A DNA stretch of 64,000 nucleotides from Cyclotella cryptica (GCA_013187285.1 JABMIG010000156.1:176548-240547); one strand, 5' to 3'; positions 25,515 to 38,900 are shown, counted from the first letter of the stretch. Notes: generated from the letters alone by a model not told the origin. Numbers and translations: made by a program.

Positions 25515-28500
25515 TTAATTTCGGTTGGCATCTCGCTCGTTTTGTGCAATACTGCGGTCCTGCATAATTCTCAAAGATTCTATCAGTTCATCTTCACGAC
25601 CAGAAAATTGGAGGAGCATTTCGTCCACATTATCTAATGAAAGTGCAGTGATGACAGGTTGAGCATGTGTAAGAACTCATCGATTTCAAGCAGCGATTGA
25701 TAAACATTAACTCACCAATTTCATCAGGCACAATGCTGAGGACAAGCGCCTCCACTTCTGCTTTGATGTTGAAAATATTTGAATTGCAAGTTGAAGTCAG
25801 CTGGTCTCTTGCAAGATATGTTCCTGGCTGCTCGTGCAGCGCGGAAATGTTTGATGTATAGCTCTCGGTGTCAGATGCCCCCTCATATTGAGAAACTGCC
25901 ACCAATATACCTCTCCAATCACCCTTTTCAACTAAGTTATTGAGCTCGGATGCACGGCTCTGTTGGGTCATAGTCATTGTCGACAAAGAGCGCTGAGAAG
26001 CAACAGATGCTTGCATATCCTCCAAATCACCAGTTGCTGGATCAGCTTTTGCTAATAACAATGCAGTGGCGCTGACTGCAGTCCAATCTCCTGCTTGGAT
26101 TGCAGAAGCCAGGTCGCTCTTAATTTCCTCCAATGAATCACTGTCTAGGTGTCGAGAAATGTCACTTAGAAATATACGGCACAAAACAAACACTTGTTAT
26201 TTTTTGTATCAGAATCACAGATTTAGGAGCTAGCAAGTTACTTAGATAAAATCATACCTTTGTCCTTCTTTATCATCTTCTTTAGGACTCGCAAACTCAA
26301 AGAAAGGTCTGATCCAAGAAAATGGTTGATAAAATGTAAACTTTTAAACCTTGATATAACCCAAGGAAGAACAAATAGCATACTCTTCTCACCGTGGTTT
26401 ACTAATGTTGCGAGTCGATTTCATTGTATTAAAGGCCACTCCGATGTTTGCAAGCAGCGCACGTGGTCCATCAAGAAAAGTGTTCTCTGAGTTGATTGTC
26501 GACACCTCTATTGACGAAACCCCATCATCGTCAGTCATTTTGGAACTGGCGACACTTGAGTCACCAACGAATTCCATCCCAGACTGCGAGGCCGACACTG
26601 TAGCCAAAGCTGTAGGGATGTTGTCGCCCAACGATTCAAGCGAGTCGTGCGAATTTCCACACTTAAGTGTTGATGCTTCACGGCATCCATGAAATATTGT
26701 AGAAAAATGTAAACGTGTTATGTTAACAACACGTATGTTACAACATGAAATGTGCCAGAGGCAACACACTGTCTCACCTTTTGCCTTAGAATTGTCTGAC
26801 GAGTTGGTCGCCGCGGTCAATGGTACTGTGTAGTTCTTCTCTGATTGGTCATTCCACACTTGAAAGAGCCAAAAGGAAAATTGGTGTTATAGAGTACGTT
26901 GTAATGCAGGGTTCATCACAATGATCCCATCCAAACCTCATGCTTGCTCACCTTTTGGTAGTACTTTTTCTACATCATGGACAGCTTCACTCAATGACGA
27001 CACATCTGACCTAGAGAACTCATCTTCACTCTCCGCCACTGTGCTCAACCAATCATCATAATTATCAAGACTCAATCTCGTTTTCACATATTGGTCAAGC
27101 GTATCCTGAGATTCGCACTGATCAAAGGAACCGATATTGTATATATCCCCTCCAGGACTTTGTCCAAAGGCCAATCCTGGACTCTTTCCCGGAGTGAGAT
27201 TACCTACAGGACTACTTGAACCACAACTCGAGGAGGCGTTGGAGTGTAATGAGAAAGGATTTGTATTGGTATTCTTCACCATTGATGCAAAAGTCTCGTC
27301 GCTGCTGGAAGACGAATAGCCTGGACTCGATGAGCTGGCACAGCTGCGGGCACTGGAAGTGTTGGACACATCAGAAAATGAATTAGAGGGGGCGCTGCTG
27401 CTAGTGGACGCAGTTCCACGCTCGAGATCTTGTATTGTATTATCGCCGGCGGATCTGCTGTTGGTCAATTTGAAGGTGAACGAGTCATTCTCCATCAACT
27501 GGCCAATAAAGACATCTCCTTCACTCATACTTTGCTTCTCAAGTTGTTTGTTTTCATCCTTGCCATGGCTTCTGCGCAAGAAGGCAAAAAGTATCGATCC
27601 GATGACAGCCATGATAGAAGCTGATGCAAGCAAGGGAATTTTCCATTGGACATTGCCTTGGCTTACATCCCCGGAGGCATAACCATTCACCTCTTCTACA
27701 TCCACAGGTTTGAAGCCTGCATTTCCGACGTTGACAAATATCAATCCACTCTCAATGCGAAAAAATGGCTTGTCTTCATGGAGAGCCTCGGTCAAACCAT
27801 CGAGGAAGGAAAGCTCGATTTCTGTTTTAGACTGGTTCACGAGCATGAGATGTAGAGTGGAGAGGACGTATTGACATACCACATGGTTTGCTGTCTGGAC
27901 TGCGCATTCTGAAAATTGTAAAGACGTCAAAAGACAGCTCCTCTGTTAGTGCTACTCCTTCTTGTATGCGTATGAACCAACAGGTAGCAAGTAGAAGACA
28001 TATCACACAAGTGCACGCACCAACATCCGACATACTATCAATCGCAAACGATCCCTCGACATATACAACTGTCCTATTTCCGTCAAACAAATTTTCCGTC
28101 ACATTCCTCACCACCTCTTCCACCCCTTCTATCAAGTCGTCCTTCATTTTATTAAAGGGGTTAGAACCAGTCAGGATGGAGTTCGCATGTAGGTCGAAGG
28201 TATTGCCTATTTGATAGGTGAATGAGATGGGAAGTATACCCGTGAATAAATCTGCAATCAAGTTGGATGTGGAAAAGCGAGCGAAGGTGAGTTTCAATGC
28301 ATTAACGGGCTGAAAATGGAGCAAAGTGCAACACTCACTATTAGATTTGGTTTCATTCTCGGAAGAAGCAGGTTTCTTGGTCTCTCCCGTCTTCTCATCA
28401 ATGTCATCATCACTACTATCATTAACACCGCTGATATCACCATTCAACAAGCCTATTTCTTCCGCGTAGTCCTTGACCGCCCCTTCCACACTCTCGCAAA

Positions 28501-28960
28501 ATCTTCCCAAGAATCCCTCTTCCAGATCGTAGACATCCTCCACGCTAATCCCTTCTATACTCGGGCACCCCACCAACGCATCACCACAAGCATACAAATT
28601 ATACACCTTGATAAATGTAGGCGAAAGTTGTTGGAAGGAGGAAACTGGCGTATTCCAGGGAGTACGAAGTGCAATATCGTTGGATTGGAGCGACAGAAAG
28701 GTCAGGTAATCCGTTTGAGAAAGGGTTCCGTCGTAGTTGCTGGAAGAAAGGAGATTGTAGTAGCAGATTCGGAGGTCTATGCCGCTGTTGCTGTTCGTAC
28801 TGTTGGTGCTGCCATTGCTGATCTTCTTCTTGTTCCGCTTGATTAGATCACGTCCAGACTCGCTTGTCATCATGGACGGATTCGTCATTCTTTGATCGAT
28901 GTTCACTACATTGCGTGCTAAAACACAAGCCGCAGGTAAAAAAAGGAGAGACTTGATCAT
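25515..28960 (-). CDS. Single-pass secretory membrane protein with cytoplasmic GDW repeats (family member A)
   Basis: Exons by hand: 28960-28036, 27908-26952, 26858-26393, 26308-26258 (51 bp), 26164-25716, 25633-25515, giving 988 aa in frame. Introns 28036/27908 (127 bp), 93, 84, 93 and 82 bp all use GT-AG. Two further in-frame candidate introns, 28252-28338 (87 bp) and 26676-26777 (102 bp), may also be removed. The product has a signal peptide (MIKSLLFLPAACVLA), an EF-hand-like SNYDGTLSQTDYLTF, a Cys-containing lumenal region, and a membrane helix (about aa 398-418, IPLLASASIMAVIGSILFAF) followed by RRS. An acidic Ser-rich tail with ALLANIGVAFNTM follows. Two repeats, ASAIQAGDWTAVSATALLLA and NNLVEKGDWRGILVAVSQYE, precede a coiled C-terminus (FSGREDELIESL). 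Paralogous to 35926-39431. Function unknown; cell-surface or silica-vesicle roles would be speculation. Confidence 0.85.
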
Positions 28961-29820
28961 CTTCGTAGTTGATTGTTATGACAAAAGAGACGTCGACTCT
29001 AGACTTTAATGGAGAGATCAGCTATTGGATCTCAACACTCGCGTTTACTTGTGAAAATTGACAATTTTGTTACATCGAGGAGAAACAGCACAGGAGTCAA
29101 AAATCAGTATTCGTTAAGAGTTGCTAGAGGACTGATGAAATCGTGAAGCTCGCTCAGAGAGATGAACTGCTTCAATCGCACTGCATCGTGTGGTACATTC
29201 AGCCGTTGGATTCTGTATTGGCCTTCGGCGTGGGGCCACACTGTTTTGAACGGCTTTTTGTTCCTATAATCGCTCATCGCGCCTCTAGAGAATCAACCAA
29301 TAATAACAACATTATTTTGTCAAGAGATATTGTAGCGTCTCTCGTGTTGTGAAGTGGTGCGCTGCATCATCCTCATATTGATTTCCAAAACTACCAATCT
29401 GTCAATATACAAATTCCTACATGAAAATATTGGCTCGAGGATTCAAGAATTTGAAGTTCGAATAAGCCTTATTATTTTCCGTTCACGGTTGATCGTTCCA
29501 TTTGGTGCCATAATTTTAGGACCAAAGATTTAGTACGCTGAACACGACAGACGGTTGACTCGGTCCATCTACCGATTTTTTGAGATCTGCAACAAGCTTC
29601 CGGGTAATCGCCATATTTTGTGTCTTTTGACCAAATAGGAATCCGTATAATCGCCAATACACCATACTCAGTATGATTGAACCACAAAATCGGCTTGGAT
29701 TGAAAGCCTGATGGTACAATACCGTATCGTACGATAGCCATTAACACACATTATGTTTGAAGCAATCAAAACCACCAATTCATTTTGCCCTATTTTGCCC
29801 CATATTATTATAAACCAGCG
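28961..29820. promoter_or_regulatory. Divergent intergenic region, shared promoter candidate
   Basis: This 860-bp gap separates the minus-strand GDW-repeat gene from the plus-strand DUF393 gene, so it should hold both promoters. At 29,711-29,735 it contains GGTACAATACCGTATCGTAC, 86 bp before the DUF393 start. Similar GTACCGTAC-type words occur upstream of three other genes. No protein frame is convincing. Confidence 0.4.
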
Positions 29821-31899
29821 ATGATCCGTCTCATCCTTTCGGCATTGATACTGCTCGAGACTGTTTTAAGCCATGCCTTCCTGCTACCAACACGAACATC
29901 GACACCAAGCTCAAGAACACTCCCACCCACATCGCCATGCGGCACAGGTACCGCCACACCCGCCATGCGCTCCCGCTTCTTGCGAGCACTGGCACGTTCA
30001 TCACGGACACGCACCCCCTCGGAATTAAAATATGCGGCACTCGATCCCATGTCACAGGCCGACTCGACGAAGAGGGGAGGCTGTCCGTTTTTAGTCCAGA
30101 GTTATGAATTTAGAACCTTTGATGTCCCCGTTTTGTTTGGTGGCGGTAAGTTTCTTGTTGCGTGGTTTGGGATGGATGGAAAAGTTCATGGTTGATTTAA
30201 TGGCAGATTCTTTGGTTTGCTGTTTGGATGCTTTGTTGTCGTCGTCATTTTTTCGAGACTTTTGCGTATCTGTGGCAATTATGAACCAAAGTACTACTGT
30301 TCCTTTTCTATCGCTCGGGGTTTGGTCGATACAGCCAAATGATTAATCTGTGTACATTAGATGACGAGTCTGAGAATAATCCATTTCTGTGCTGACTCAG
30401 AACGAGGCATTTGTATGATGGCTATCTGATCATTTGTTTGAATTTTATTTCCCTGTTTAGCTTTGACGCGTCCTCTTTTTACCGAGATTTTTGCATACCC
30501 ATGGTTCATCATGAATCAAAACAGAATTGTTGCTTTTGTCCCCTCGGAATTCGTTCGATATAGCCAAATGATTAATTTGTGTACATTAGATGACGAGTCT
30601 GAGTATAATCCATTTCTGTGCTGACTCAGAACGAGGCATTTGTATGATGGCTATCTGATCATTTATTTGAATTTTATTTCGCCTCTTTCGCTTTGACGCG
30701 TCCTCTTTTTACCGAGAGTTTCGCATACCCATGGTTCATCACGAATCAAGACAGAATTGTTGCTTTTGTCCCCTCGGAAATCGTGCAATATAGCCAAATG
30801 ATTAATTTGTGTACATTAGATGACGAGTCTGAGTATAATCCATTTCTGTGCTGACTCAGAACGAGGCATTTGTATGATGGCTATCGGATCATTAGACTGG
30901 CACACTGAAATACGAGCGTGTTCATTATCTCAGTGATCTGTTTTGTATTTCGTCGAACCCGGCTCGCTCGTTTCGATTTAAAAAACTCATGCTCATTTCC
31001 TAACCACGAACTCCTAACTATCATCAGACTCACGACCGATCATCCTCTACGACTCCCGATGCAACCTATGCTCAAAGCTCCTAGCCAAACTCATCAAATA
31101 TGATTACTCTAATAACTTAAGATTCGCCCCACTGCAAAATCGAGTGGGTGATTTGTTATTACGTCGAATGTCAGAGGAGGTTCGAAATGAGGTTGTTGAC
31201 AATAATGTTGAGGGTGAGGTGACGGCTGTAAACGGGGCAGCAGCGAACGGGGCAGCAGAAAACGCAGAGGAGAAGAGTTATAAGTCAATAGTGGTCTGTG
31301 ATCCCAAGAGAACCTATGTCAAGTCAAGTGCTGTACTAGAAATCATGCGACTTCTCGCCAACAGCGATAACGTCGACGATGATAATGGTGTCAACAAGCG
31401 GTATTCGAAACGTTTCAAAGTCGTCCAGTATCTCTCTTTACTATCCTACATTGTCCCCAATCGAGTTCGTGACCGTGTTTACGATTTTGTCACCCGACGA
31501 AAACGTTGGTTTGGATCGGCGGCAGCAGCAACAAACAGTTGGGACACAGATGGGCGGTTTGTCAATGATGCCATACTAACTGGCGATAGACACGCCGCAA
31601 AAGAGGGAGATTTTAAATCCTCAACTGCGATAAATGTATTCCAATCATCGAACCCCCCATCAAGAGGCTCACGGATAAGAATAATCTATCCGTCTTCTGC
31701 GAAAGGCCCGTCGATCACATATGACGATGAATTTCCGAATGGGTTATGTCTCACAGGAGGCATTGGAACTATAAGTACAATTGATTTACCTATGCGAATT
31801 GTTTTGAGAGTTGAGAGGGATAGTTTGGGTTTGGAGCGTAGTGGCAGTGAGGAGGGCATTATTGCTTGGGTTAAGCCGGAGGAGGTTGCCCCTCTTTGA
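29821..31899 (+). CDS. DUF393 (DCC family) thiol-disulfide oxidoreductase, probably plastid-targeted
   Basis: Exon 1 is 29821-30145 and exon 2 is 31028-31899 (398 aa). The splice joins GGCG to ACTCACG in frame and creates the DUF393 start. Exon 2 reads PIILYDSRCNLCSKLL, the family's D-x-x-C-x-x-C active site, then LRFAPLQ, VKSSAVLEIMRLL and VRDRVYDFVTRRKRWFG, all in family order. The N-terminus is a signal peptide ending VLSHAF-LLPTRTS, close to the diatom ASAFAP-type cleavage site with Phe at +1. It is followed by a basic Ser/Thr-rich stretch, so import into a complex plastid is likely. A 33-codon acidic Ala/Asn/Glu-rich insert splits the DUF393 domain after VGDLLLRR. The 882-bp intron is far longer than any other here because of a 229-bp tandem repeat. 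Confidence 0.85.
30230..30895. repeat. ~229-bp tandem repeat inside the DUF393 intron
   Basis: CCAAATGATTAAT(C/T)TGTGTACA starts at 30335, 30564 and 30794, a period of 229-230 bp. The first two units are nearly complete and the third stops near 30895. A diverged partial unit precedes the first (30,230-30,334). Copies are very similar, so the expansion is recent. Each unit repeats ATTTGTATGATGGCTATC and a T-rich tract. Confidence 0.9.
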
Positions 31900-33540
31900 G
31901 AAGGTCAGATTAGAGGTGTATTAAGCAATATAGTTAATGATGTACTGATTGTAACCTACTCAAAACATCATCTAATAAACCTAGTCAAACCATTATGTAA
32001 CACTTTGAGATGTTGGATTCTAGGACTATGTTATTGAAACACAGTTGGTCATCTATACATGTCATGATGACAAGATCAATTAAATGATTCTCCCTTAGAA
32101 TGCCATGCTACAATTCCTTCATGACAAGGATGTTTACACCTACATCATTTTGTCAAATCATAAGCATGTCACTGGCCATGTATAAGAACCAATAAAAAGG
32201 AAATAGATCATATTTTGGTTCTTGCAATCTGAATGAAGTATGGCTCATTCAGAGATAAGGAAAAATAAAAGTATTCTCCATGTACCCTTTTAGTCCTCAG
32301 AGAGCTCATGATATCCCTGTCACATCATGCTTTCCGACGCTAAACCCTATGTAGTGTTGTGTTGTAGTTTTCAGCAACATTGGAGGCTTTTTGACAACTA
32401 CCAGGATTCCATGGGAGCAACACACACATACAGACTCATTGCCGTGCGAAAGGGGAATCAAACAGTATCATGTTTAAATTCACCACAGCAAGTCGAGCAA
32501 GCAGACAAGAAATGTTCCGAAAGTTGGGCGAAATGTTCCTAGAAAACATTTGTTCTTATACACCGTCATATACAGTAGTAGCTACAACTTTGTTCGGACC
32601 AAAACAAAAAACAATTGAAAGCAAAACATGAAGTAGTGGGCCATAATATTATAACTTATAACCAGTTTCGGTGTGCAGCACTTTTACCAGCAATTACCAA
32701 GTCACTCACCAGCTCCATTTCCCTCTCATCCCTACCACATAACAACAGCTTAGGGTTTGGTACCACTGTTCACTTCCCACAATTCATTCTGATTACGCAG
32801 TGCCCACGTTTTCTACTTTTATGTTCCCCTGTTTTCTTGTTCTACCATAAAACTCGCACTCCAAGGTCGGCAAATGTCAAAAGACATACATATTAAAAAA
32901 TATTGGTATCCACTTCTATTTACCAAAGTACACATTTGGACCGGGAATTGTATTGTAGAGGAATCATTTTTATGATGACAGTGTTAGCACATTTCATATG
33001 CGGTCAGTTTTCATGTTAAACGACATAACTCGTGAACCGTAAGGAGTCATGCGGAGCAATACATATTGGTGTGATGTAGTTGAATAAGGCTATCACTTTG
33101 CAATGATTGATAGCTCTGAAGTGTGAGTTAAGTGCGTGAAAATGAATTTTTTTAGGATTCTCGGCCTTAGAATGTAGGGTCCTTACAGTGAGAGTTTTGC
33201 GGTAGTTGTTAATGTCTGATGATACCTGCAAAGCACCAAATATACTGTCATAACCAGGAAATTTTAGTTCCAACAAAGTGCTATGAAGATACTTTTACCA
33301 GCATTAGGATAATGATGATTTTCTCCATTTTTTCTTTTCCCTGATTTTCCTTGTGGTCAGTTACAATGTACATACACTTGTTTTCTGATATTTGCATCCT
33401 CGTGAGACTGTTGCAAAAAATCAATTTGTGTGGGATTGCTTCAACATAATATCATTATCAGTTTTTTCTTTCAGACCTACAAAATTGCTGTTTATCATAA
33501 ATGCATTTCTTTCCTTATATGCCAATTGGTAAGGCATATA
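31900..33540. other. Stretch without a supported gene
   Basis: AT-rich, with only short open frames on both strands and no repeat structure that I could see. It includes the 3' flank of the DUF393 gene. It ends at the TA dinucleotide that borders the next TIR element. Confidence 0.5.
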
Positions 33541-34501
33541 GTGGTTCTCAAAGTTTTTTTTTCCTCAGATCTGATCTCCAACTCGACACTCCGCCAATTT
33601 CTGTGACGTAACATACGGGGCCACGTATGTAGAGGAGATGATTGCATCTGAGGCATTTTGTCGCATCCTTCGGACATTTCGCAAGTCCCTTGGGTGTTCT
33701 AATGCCAGAATTGGCTCGTTTTTAGCGACAAACATCAGATCTGAGTGATCGCATCTGATCTAAGCCGATTTTGGCTTAGATCAGATGCGACCTTCTCAGA
33801 TCTGATGTTTACTTTTATTCACGATCGATCGTGATCTCCCTAAAAACATCGACAATTCTCGCACGGTCGTGCGCACGAATCTCGCCCCATCAAAACACCA
33901 TGGCCATGTCATCAGCACCTCCCTATCCCGTCCTTGCGCCAACTTCGGTGCACGAAGATTCTGCAGTTCCCATCCTTCGTGTCGACAATCTTCCGGTCGA
34001 CGAGCTTCTAGATTTTAGTCGGACTATTTTAATGGTTATGTTTTAAACTAAGAACTGGTTCTAATGCATGTAGTTTTTGGGCAATAAAAGTATACTTTGT
34101 AAATTAATCTTGTATTACAACAAAATATTAATCACACTGTCTTATCTAGATGAATTGTAACATTCTCGTCCGCGATGAATAATCGACGAGCACGATCCCG
34201 GCACACTCTGCCATTGATGACAGTGTATTCGGGAGGAGTGCTGCGACGAGGCGTGGCTCGAACAAAATGGGCGAGATCTGTGAAGCCACGTAAAAATAGC
34301 AAAAAAATAAAATAGATAGGTAATTACTGCGTCTGATGATGTAAACATCGTATAAAAAGGGATCTCATAGTTTTCTGACCCACAGATGTGATGTCTAAAA
34401 TTCGCATGACGTCTGACGTAAGTGCCCTTAAGTAATTTTCCGTCTATTGTAGCAAAAAAGAAGAGATCGCATCTGAGGAAAAAAAAAACTTTGAGAACCA
34501 C
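33541..34501. mobile_element. 961-bp TIR element with internal long palindrome
   Basis: The left end GTGGTTCTCAAAGTTTTTTT continues TTCCTCAGATCTGATCTC. The right end is its inverted partner with one extra T and two changes, an inverted repeat of about 38 bp. TA stands on each side (33539-33540 and 34502-34503), which suggests a Tc1/mariner-type TA duplication. I looked for an 8-bp duplication and did not find a good one. There is no transposase. Short open frames on both strands inside (33900-34040 plus, 34142-34290 minus) are not recognisable and could be captured sequence. Confidence 0.75.
33731..33809. repeat. Near-perfect palindrome, arms of about 36 bp
   Basis: The core arms TCGCATCTGATCTAAGCC and their exact inverse are separated by GATTTT. 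Outside them ACATCAGATCTGAG pairs with CTCAGATCTGATGT. The whole can form a long cruciform or hairpin and is made of the same AGATCTGATC words as the TIRs of the element around it. Confidence 0.85.
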
Positions 34502-35925
34502 TAAAATGTATGATTGTATCAAGAACTATCTATCGAGTGCAAGACGATTAGCAGAAACGAAATTTCATATAAAGGAGAGGGTACTCTCCGTTCAACAACA
34601 TTCCACGTAATAAATTCCATTTCGAGAAAGAGACCCAAAAAATTCTCAGTGGTAAAATTAAAATCTCGTGGATACAAAAGATACAAAACTCACCGCGGAT
34701 CCGTTCCTACCTCTGCTACGAATCAAGATTTTTTGGCACCCCATTGACTTAACCCTTAATTCTGCCGAGGCGTTTCTGTTCCGCCCATCGTTCCCGCCAA
34801 GAATTTTGACAGCCTAACTCAAGACCTTTTTCATGTTTTCGCGCCATGCAGGGTGTGACGGCGGGTGAGGTATGGTATGGTACGGTATCTAGGTAGAGGC
34901 GCTGGGTGTACTATGATGTAGGAGGTTGCTCTCTCGTTGCTGTGGCGAAACACCTCGAAAGGGTTGGACAACGCCCAAGAAGACAGCAAGTGACGACCAT
35001 CGCATCCTGGCCTGCCGCTTGCTTGCTCCCGCATTTCAGCAACAAACACACCCTCACGACGACAATGCGTCACGGCGTCGGAGCGTACCAAGTGTAAAAT
35101 ATCCCGACGTCGTCGAACCAAGTAAGCCAAAATTCAAATAATTGGAATGCACCGTCCAAAATTGGAATGGGTCATACACAATAAAAATTTGTGCGTGAAT
35201 CGAAGAAATATCAATCTATTTATTGACTGAATGGCTTGGAATTGTATGGAATGGAATTCAAATATTCGTCCTTGTATTTCTCGGTCCGGCGCAGTTCGAA
35301 TTGTTTGTGGTAGTGTTCGTTGGACGGTGCATCTGCCGTACGTCTACTCGATCGGGATGTTTATATTTATTTGGCGCGGGTCTCCCTCACGGCGAGTGCA
35401 GCGCGGGCCTCGAGACGGGGTGGGTTTGTCGGTGATTGGACGTCAAAACAGTCAAAGGATTCGAGCCGCGCCATTGGATTTGTCTGAACGCTTGCGGGGT
35501 CAGTGAGTGCCGCCGATAGTTTGGAACGCATCGTTCCGATGGCCGTTCTATTTCGTCCGTCGTCATCGTAGTTGAATAGTTTCAATCGAGTCGCTGTGTT
35601 TGGCGCCGGACTCGACGGCGTCGTGTTTGCGATCCACAAGGTCGATTTTTTACAATTTGATTCCATTGATCCAAGCTGATTTTTTTTGTCTGACTACTCG
35701 TTGTCTGATGTTTGTTAATTTGCCGTTTCGTTTTAATTACATTTTTGTTCGATTTTCCTCTAATCATTCTCCATCCCGTCACCTACTTGCCTACCGAACT
35801 AAAAGGCTGGAAAAGTAAACAATAATCATCAAGAAGCAACTTTTGACCTCGCATCGAATCAAGCCCAACGATTCTAGACACAACAAACTAGAACACGCTC
35901 GCTCGCTTGCTCGCACCCCCCAACC
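34502..35925. other. Intergenic, upstream of GDW family member B
   Basis: No supported gene. Open frames at 34,831-35,666 on both strands lack family features and conflict with each other. GGTATGGTATGGTACGGTATC lies at 34,868-34,889. The last 100 bp carry CTCGCTCGCTTGCTCGC just before the ATG at 35926. Confidence 0.5.
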
Positions 35926-38900
35926 ATGATGAGACAAACAACCGTCCTCCTCCCACTCATTCTCTCCCTACCAACCACAAGCATCGGTGCCAAAAAGGAA
36001 CAATTCCTAGGCCTCTCCCTCTCCGAACCCTCACCGACCAACATCGCGCTCTTCTCCCTCCTCGATATGTCGTCCTACCTACCCCCCGGTTTGAGGATGT
36101 ACGACCCCTCCTCACCCAATGATTCGTGCTTTTCTCCCCTTTGGGAGGCCGATGCCAATGGAGATGGAAATTTGGATCATCGGGAGTATGTCACGTTTAT
36201 TGAGAGTATGAGCGAGGGGGTTTGGGGTCAAGAGGAGTTTCGGGAGTTGCCGTTTGTGTTGAAGATTAATTTTGTGTATTTGAGTTGTTTGTGCGGGGAG
36301 GGTGGGAGGAGTAATTGCTGCAACGGTGAGTTACTTGTGTTGAGAAGGGTTTGTGTAGGTTTAGCGCAGCGGCTTTCGACCCATGCCATTGTGGACTGGT
36401 GTTGGTGTTGGTGTCGGTGTTGGTGTCGACTGGTGTTGCTAGCTATCGGCTTGGCTTTGATCACATATTTCACAAATTTCTGTCATGAAGCTGGCTGCCA
36501 TTGGTGCTGACTCGTGTTCACCTTCTTTGGCTTCGCTTCTTTACTCAAACAACTCGTTTTCCACATTGCATACTCTCTCATCAATTAATTCAAGTGCGAG
36601 GAGACGGAGTCATCTCCACGGCGGGGGCAGGACCCAACGATACACCCACCGAAGCGCAATTGCAGTATTTGGATACTGTCTGCTCGACTACCCAATCGAG
36701 TATTGATTATGCGTTGAAGGAGATGCCTCCGAGGCCTACGGCCAGTCCTACGGGGAGGGTGAGTGTTGATTTATTTGATGTGTCTTTTGATGATTTGGTC
36801 ATGGTTTTTCCCATAGCATTTTCATTGCTATTATCTTGTGTTTAAATCAGCCAACTGTTACACCGAGCGATGCCCCAACGGAGCCGCCAACACCTCAACC
36901 TTCGGAAAACTCAACGCCCCCGCCGATTGAAGCTCCAGCTAGTGCTCCCACAGACTCGCCGGTTGCAATGGAGAGCACTAATTCTCCAACCTACCTTCAA
37001 ATGACAGAATCACCGGCGGGGTCCACCGCTCCTTCCCCGAATACCAGTGTGTCGCCAACCTCGACAAACATCGTTCCGCCATCTCCAGCGGAACCAACTC
37101 CATCGCCCTCATTCACCAGCCAGCCGTCCAATGTACCTACCCCAGAACAAGATCTTGGTGTAGTTGGCGGCACCGGGGAAACAGACAAAAACACCAAAAC
37201 CGAAACACTTTCCCCCGGAGGCATTGCCGGCATAGTCATTGCCTCGATGGCAGTGGTCATCGCTGGACTTATTCTTTCGCGCAAGAGGAGACACGACGAC
37301 GACGATCCGTCATTGGAAGTTTTTGACGACAAGAAGAAAGGAGACGAAGATCTTGAGATGGGTGTGACGGCAGATCTGAGTGGAGATGGACCTTCACCGA
37401 GGAGTACTGGGGATTCTGCGATGGGCGAAGCGGGCAGCGTCGCTATCATCACTCCTTCACCCAGTGAAGCAGAGGATGTACCGATGACAACAGAGGCCTC
37501 TCTCGATGCTGCATTCGAAGGCCCTTCTCCCGTATCTCCCTCGGTTATCGCACCCTACTCTCCTGATCGCTTTCGAGACATGGAAGTCGAATCCATTTCC
37601 AACGATGATTCTTCAAGCTCCGCTGGGCAGAGTGGGTGGTCAAGCAGCCAAGGTCTTAGTTCGCTCAACACTGCTTCTTTTGATGCAGGAACAGATGATG
37701 GGTTGTTGCCTCCTCCTGTTTCTGGAGCTTCGGCATTAGCTGCCATTGGAGCAGCATCAGCCATGACATGGGGGGCTTTGTCGGCTAAACATGATGACAA
37801 AAGACCTTTGCCGAAAATATATTCCAACAATGATGAGGATTCCATCAGCTCGGTTGATGAAGACGGCCAAAACGGTCGTTTGTCGACTGTTACTAGAAAA
37901 GATCTTGATGCTGCAATCGAAGGCATGTGTTTATATCAATTCCTTTGTTTTCAAAATGGTGTGATTTGACACTCATCTTCTCTTCATGATGTCTTGATGT
38001 AATAGCGGGCGATTGGGCTGCTGTGGGGGCAACCGGTGAGCTCATTTTCTTTAGCTTGTCATTTATAGAATTACGTCTTGAGACTTAATTCTGCCGTGAT
38101 CTTTCGCAAATTCAGCCGCATTACTCGCCAACACTTCAGAGCATGGCTCCGACGAGCCGGTTCAGGCTTCACAGCGCTTGTCGCGCGTGTCTGACTTGGA
38201 TGATTGCCGCACTACCGAGTTGGATAGGTGAGTGCTCAACATGTTGTTTTCGATGTGAACAAAATTATTTGTCCACCTCACGTCGATTCCTCGTTGTCAG
38301 ATTGGTCGAGGCTGGTGACTGGGAGGGTGTTGTCCTAGCAGCAGCGCAGTTTGAGGGGCAATCAGAATCTGATCTTGGTAGCAAAGATGATTCGGACGAT
38401 CAACTGCTAGATGATGCTTCCGAACCATCCTTGCTCGCTAGAGGAAGGAGTACCAAGTTGGAGAGTATCAGGGCAGAAGTGGAGCTTCTTGTACGACGAG
38501 TAGTGCCTGATGAGTTAGGTTAGTTAGTGGTTACGTGCTTGCTCGCTTCGGCCTGGTTTATTGTTCGGTCTCAACCGTTTTTGTTTATTTGTGGGACACA
38601 GATAACATCGACGAAATGATGATACAGTTTTCTGGGAGGGAAACCGAACTCATCGAGACACTGAAAACGATGCAAGAACGAAGCGTAGCTCAACGCGCCC
38701 GCGCAGCGGTTCAACAGAGCGCAAAGCTTGAGGCCAAAGCAAGAGCTCAAGGGCAGAATTTGCTCAGTGGTAATGTTTCGACGTCAACGTCATCTGGTTC
38801 TAAGTCCTTTCTCGAGCTGGCAATCGAGAAAGGTGATTGGCAAGCGGTTGGAGAGGCTGCAGCCATGATGGGTGGGGGCTCAGGAGTCATTGAAGACGAA

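Noticed and set aside
29472-29747. 91-codon minus frame upstream of the DUF393 gene
   Set aside because: Featureless and located in a divergent promoter region.
33541-34501. hAT assignment from the GTGGTTCTCAAAG end
   Set aside because: Such ends also occur in other superfamilies; the flanks show TA on both sides and no good 8-bp duplication.
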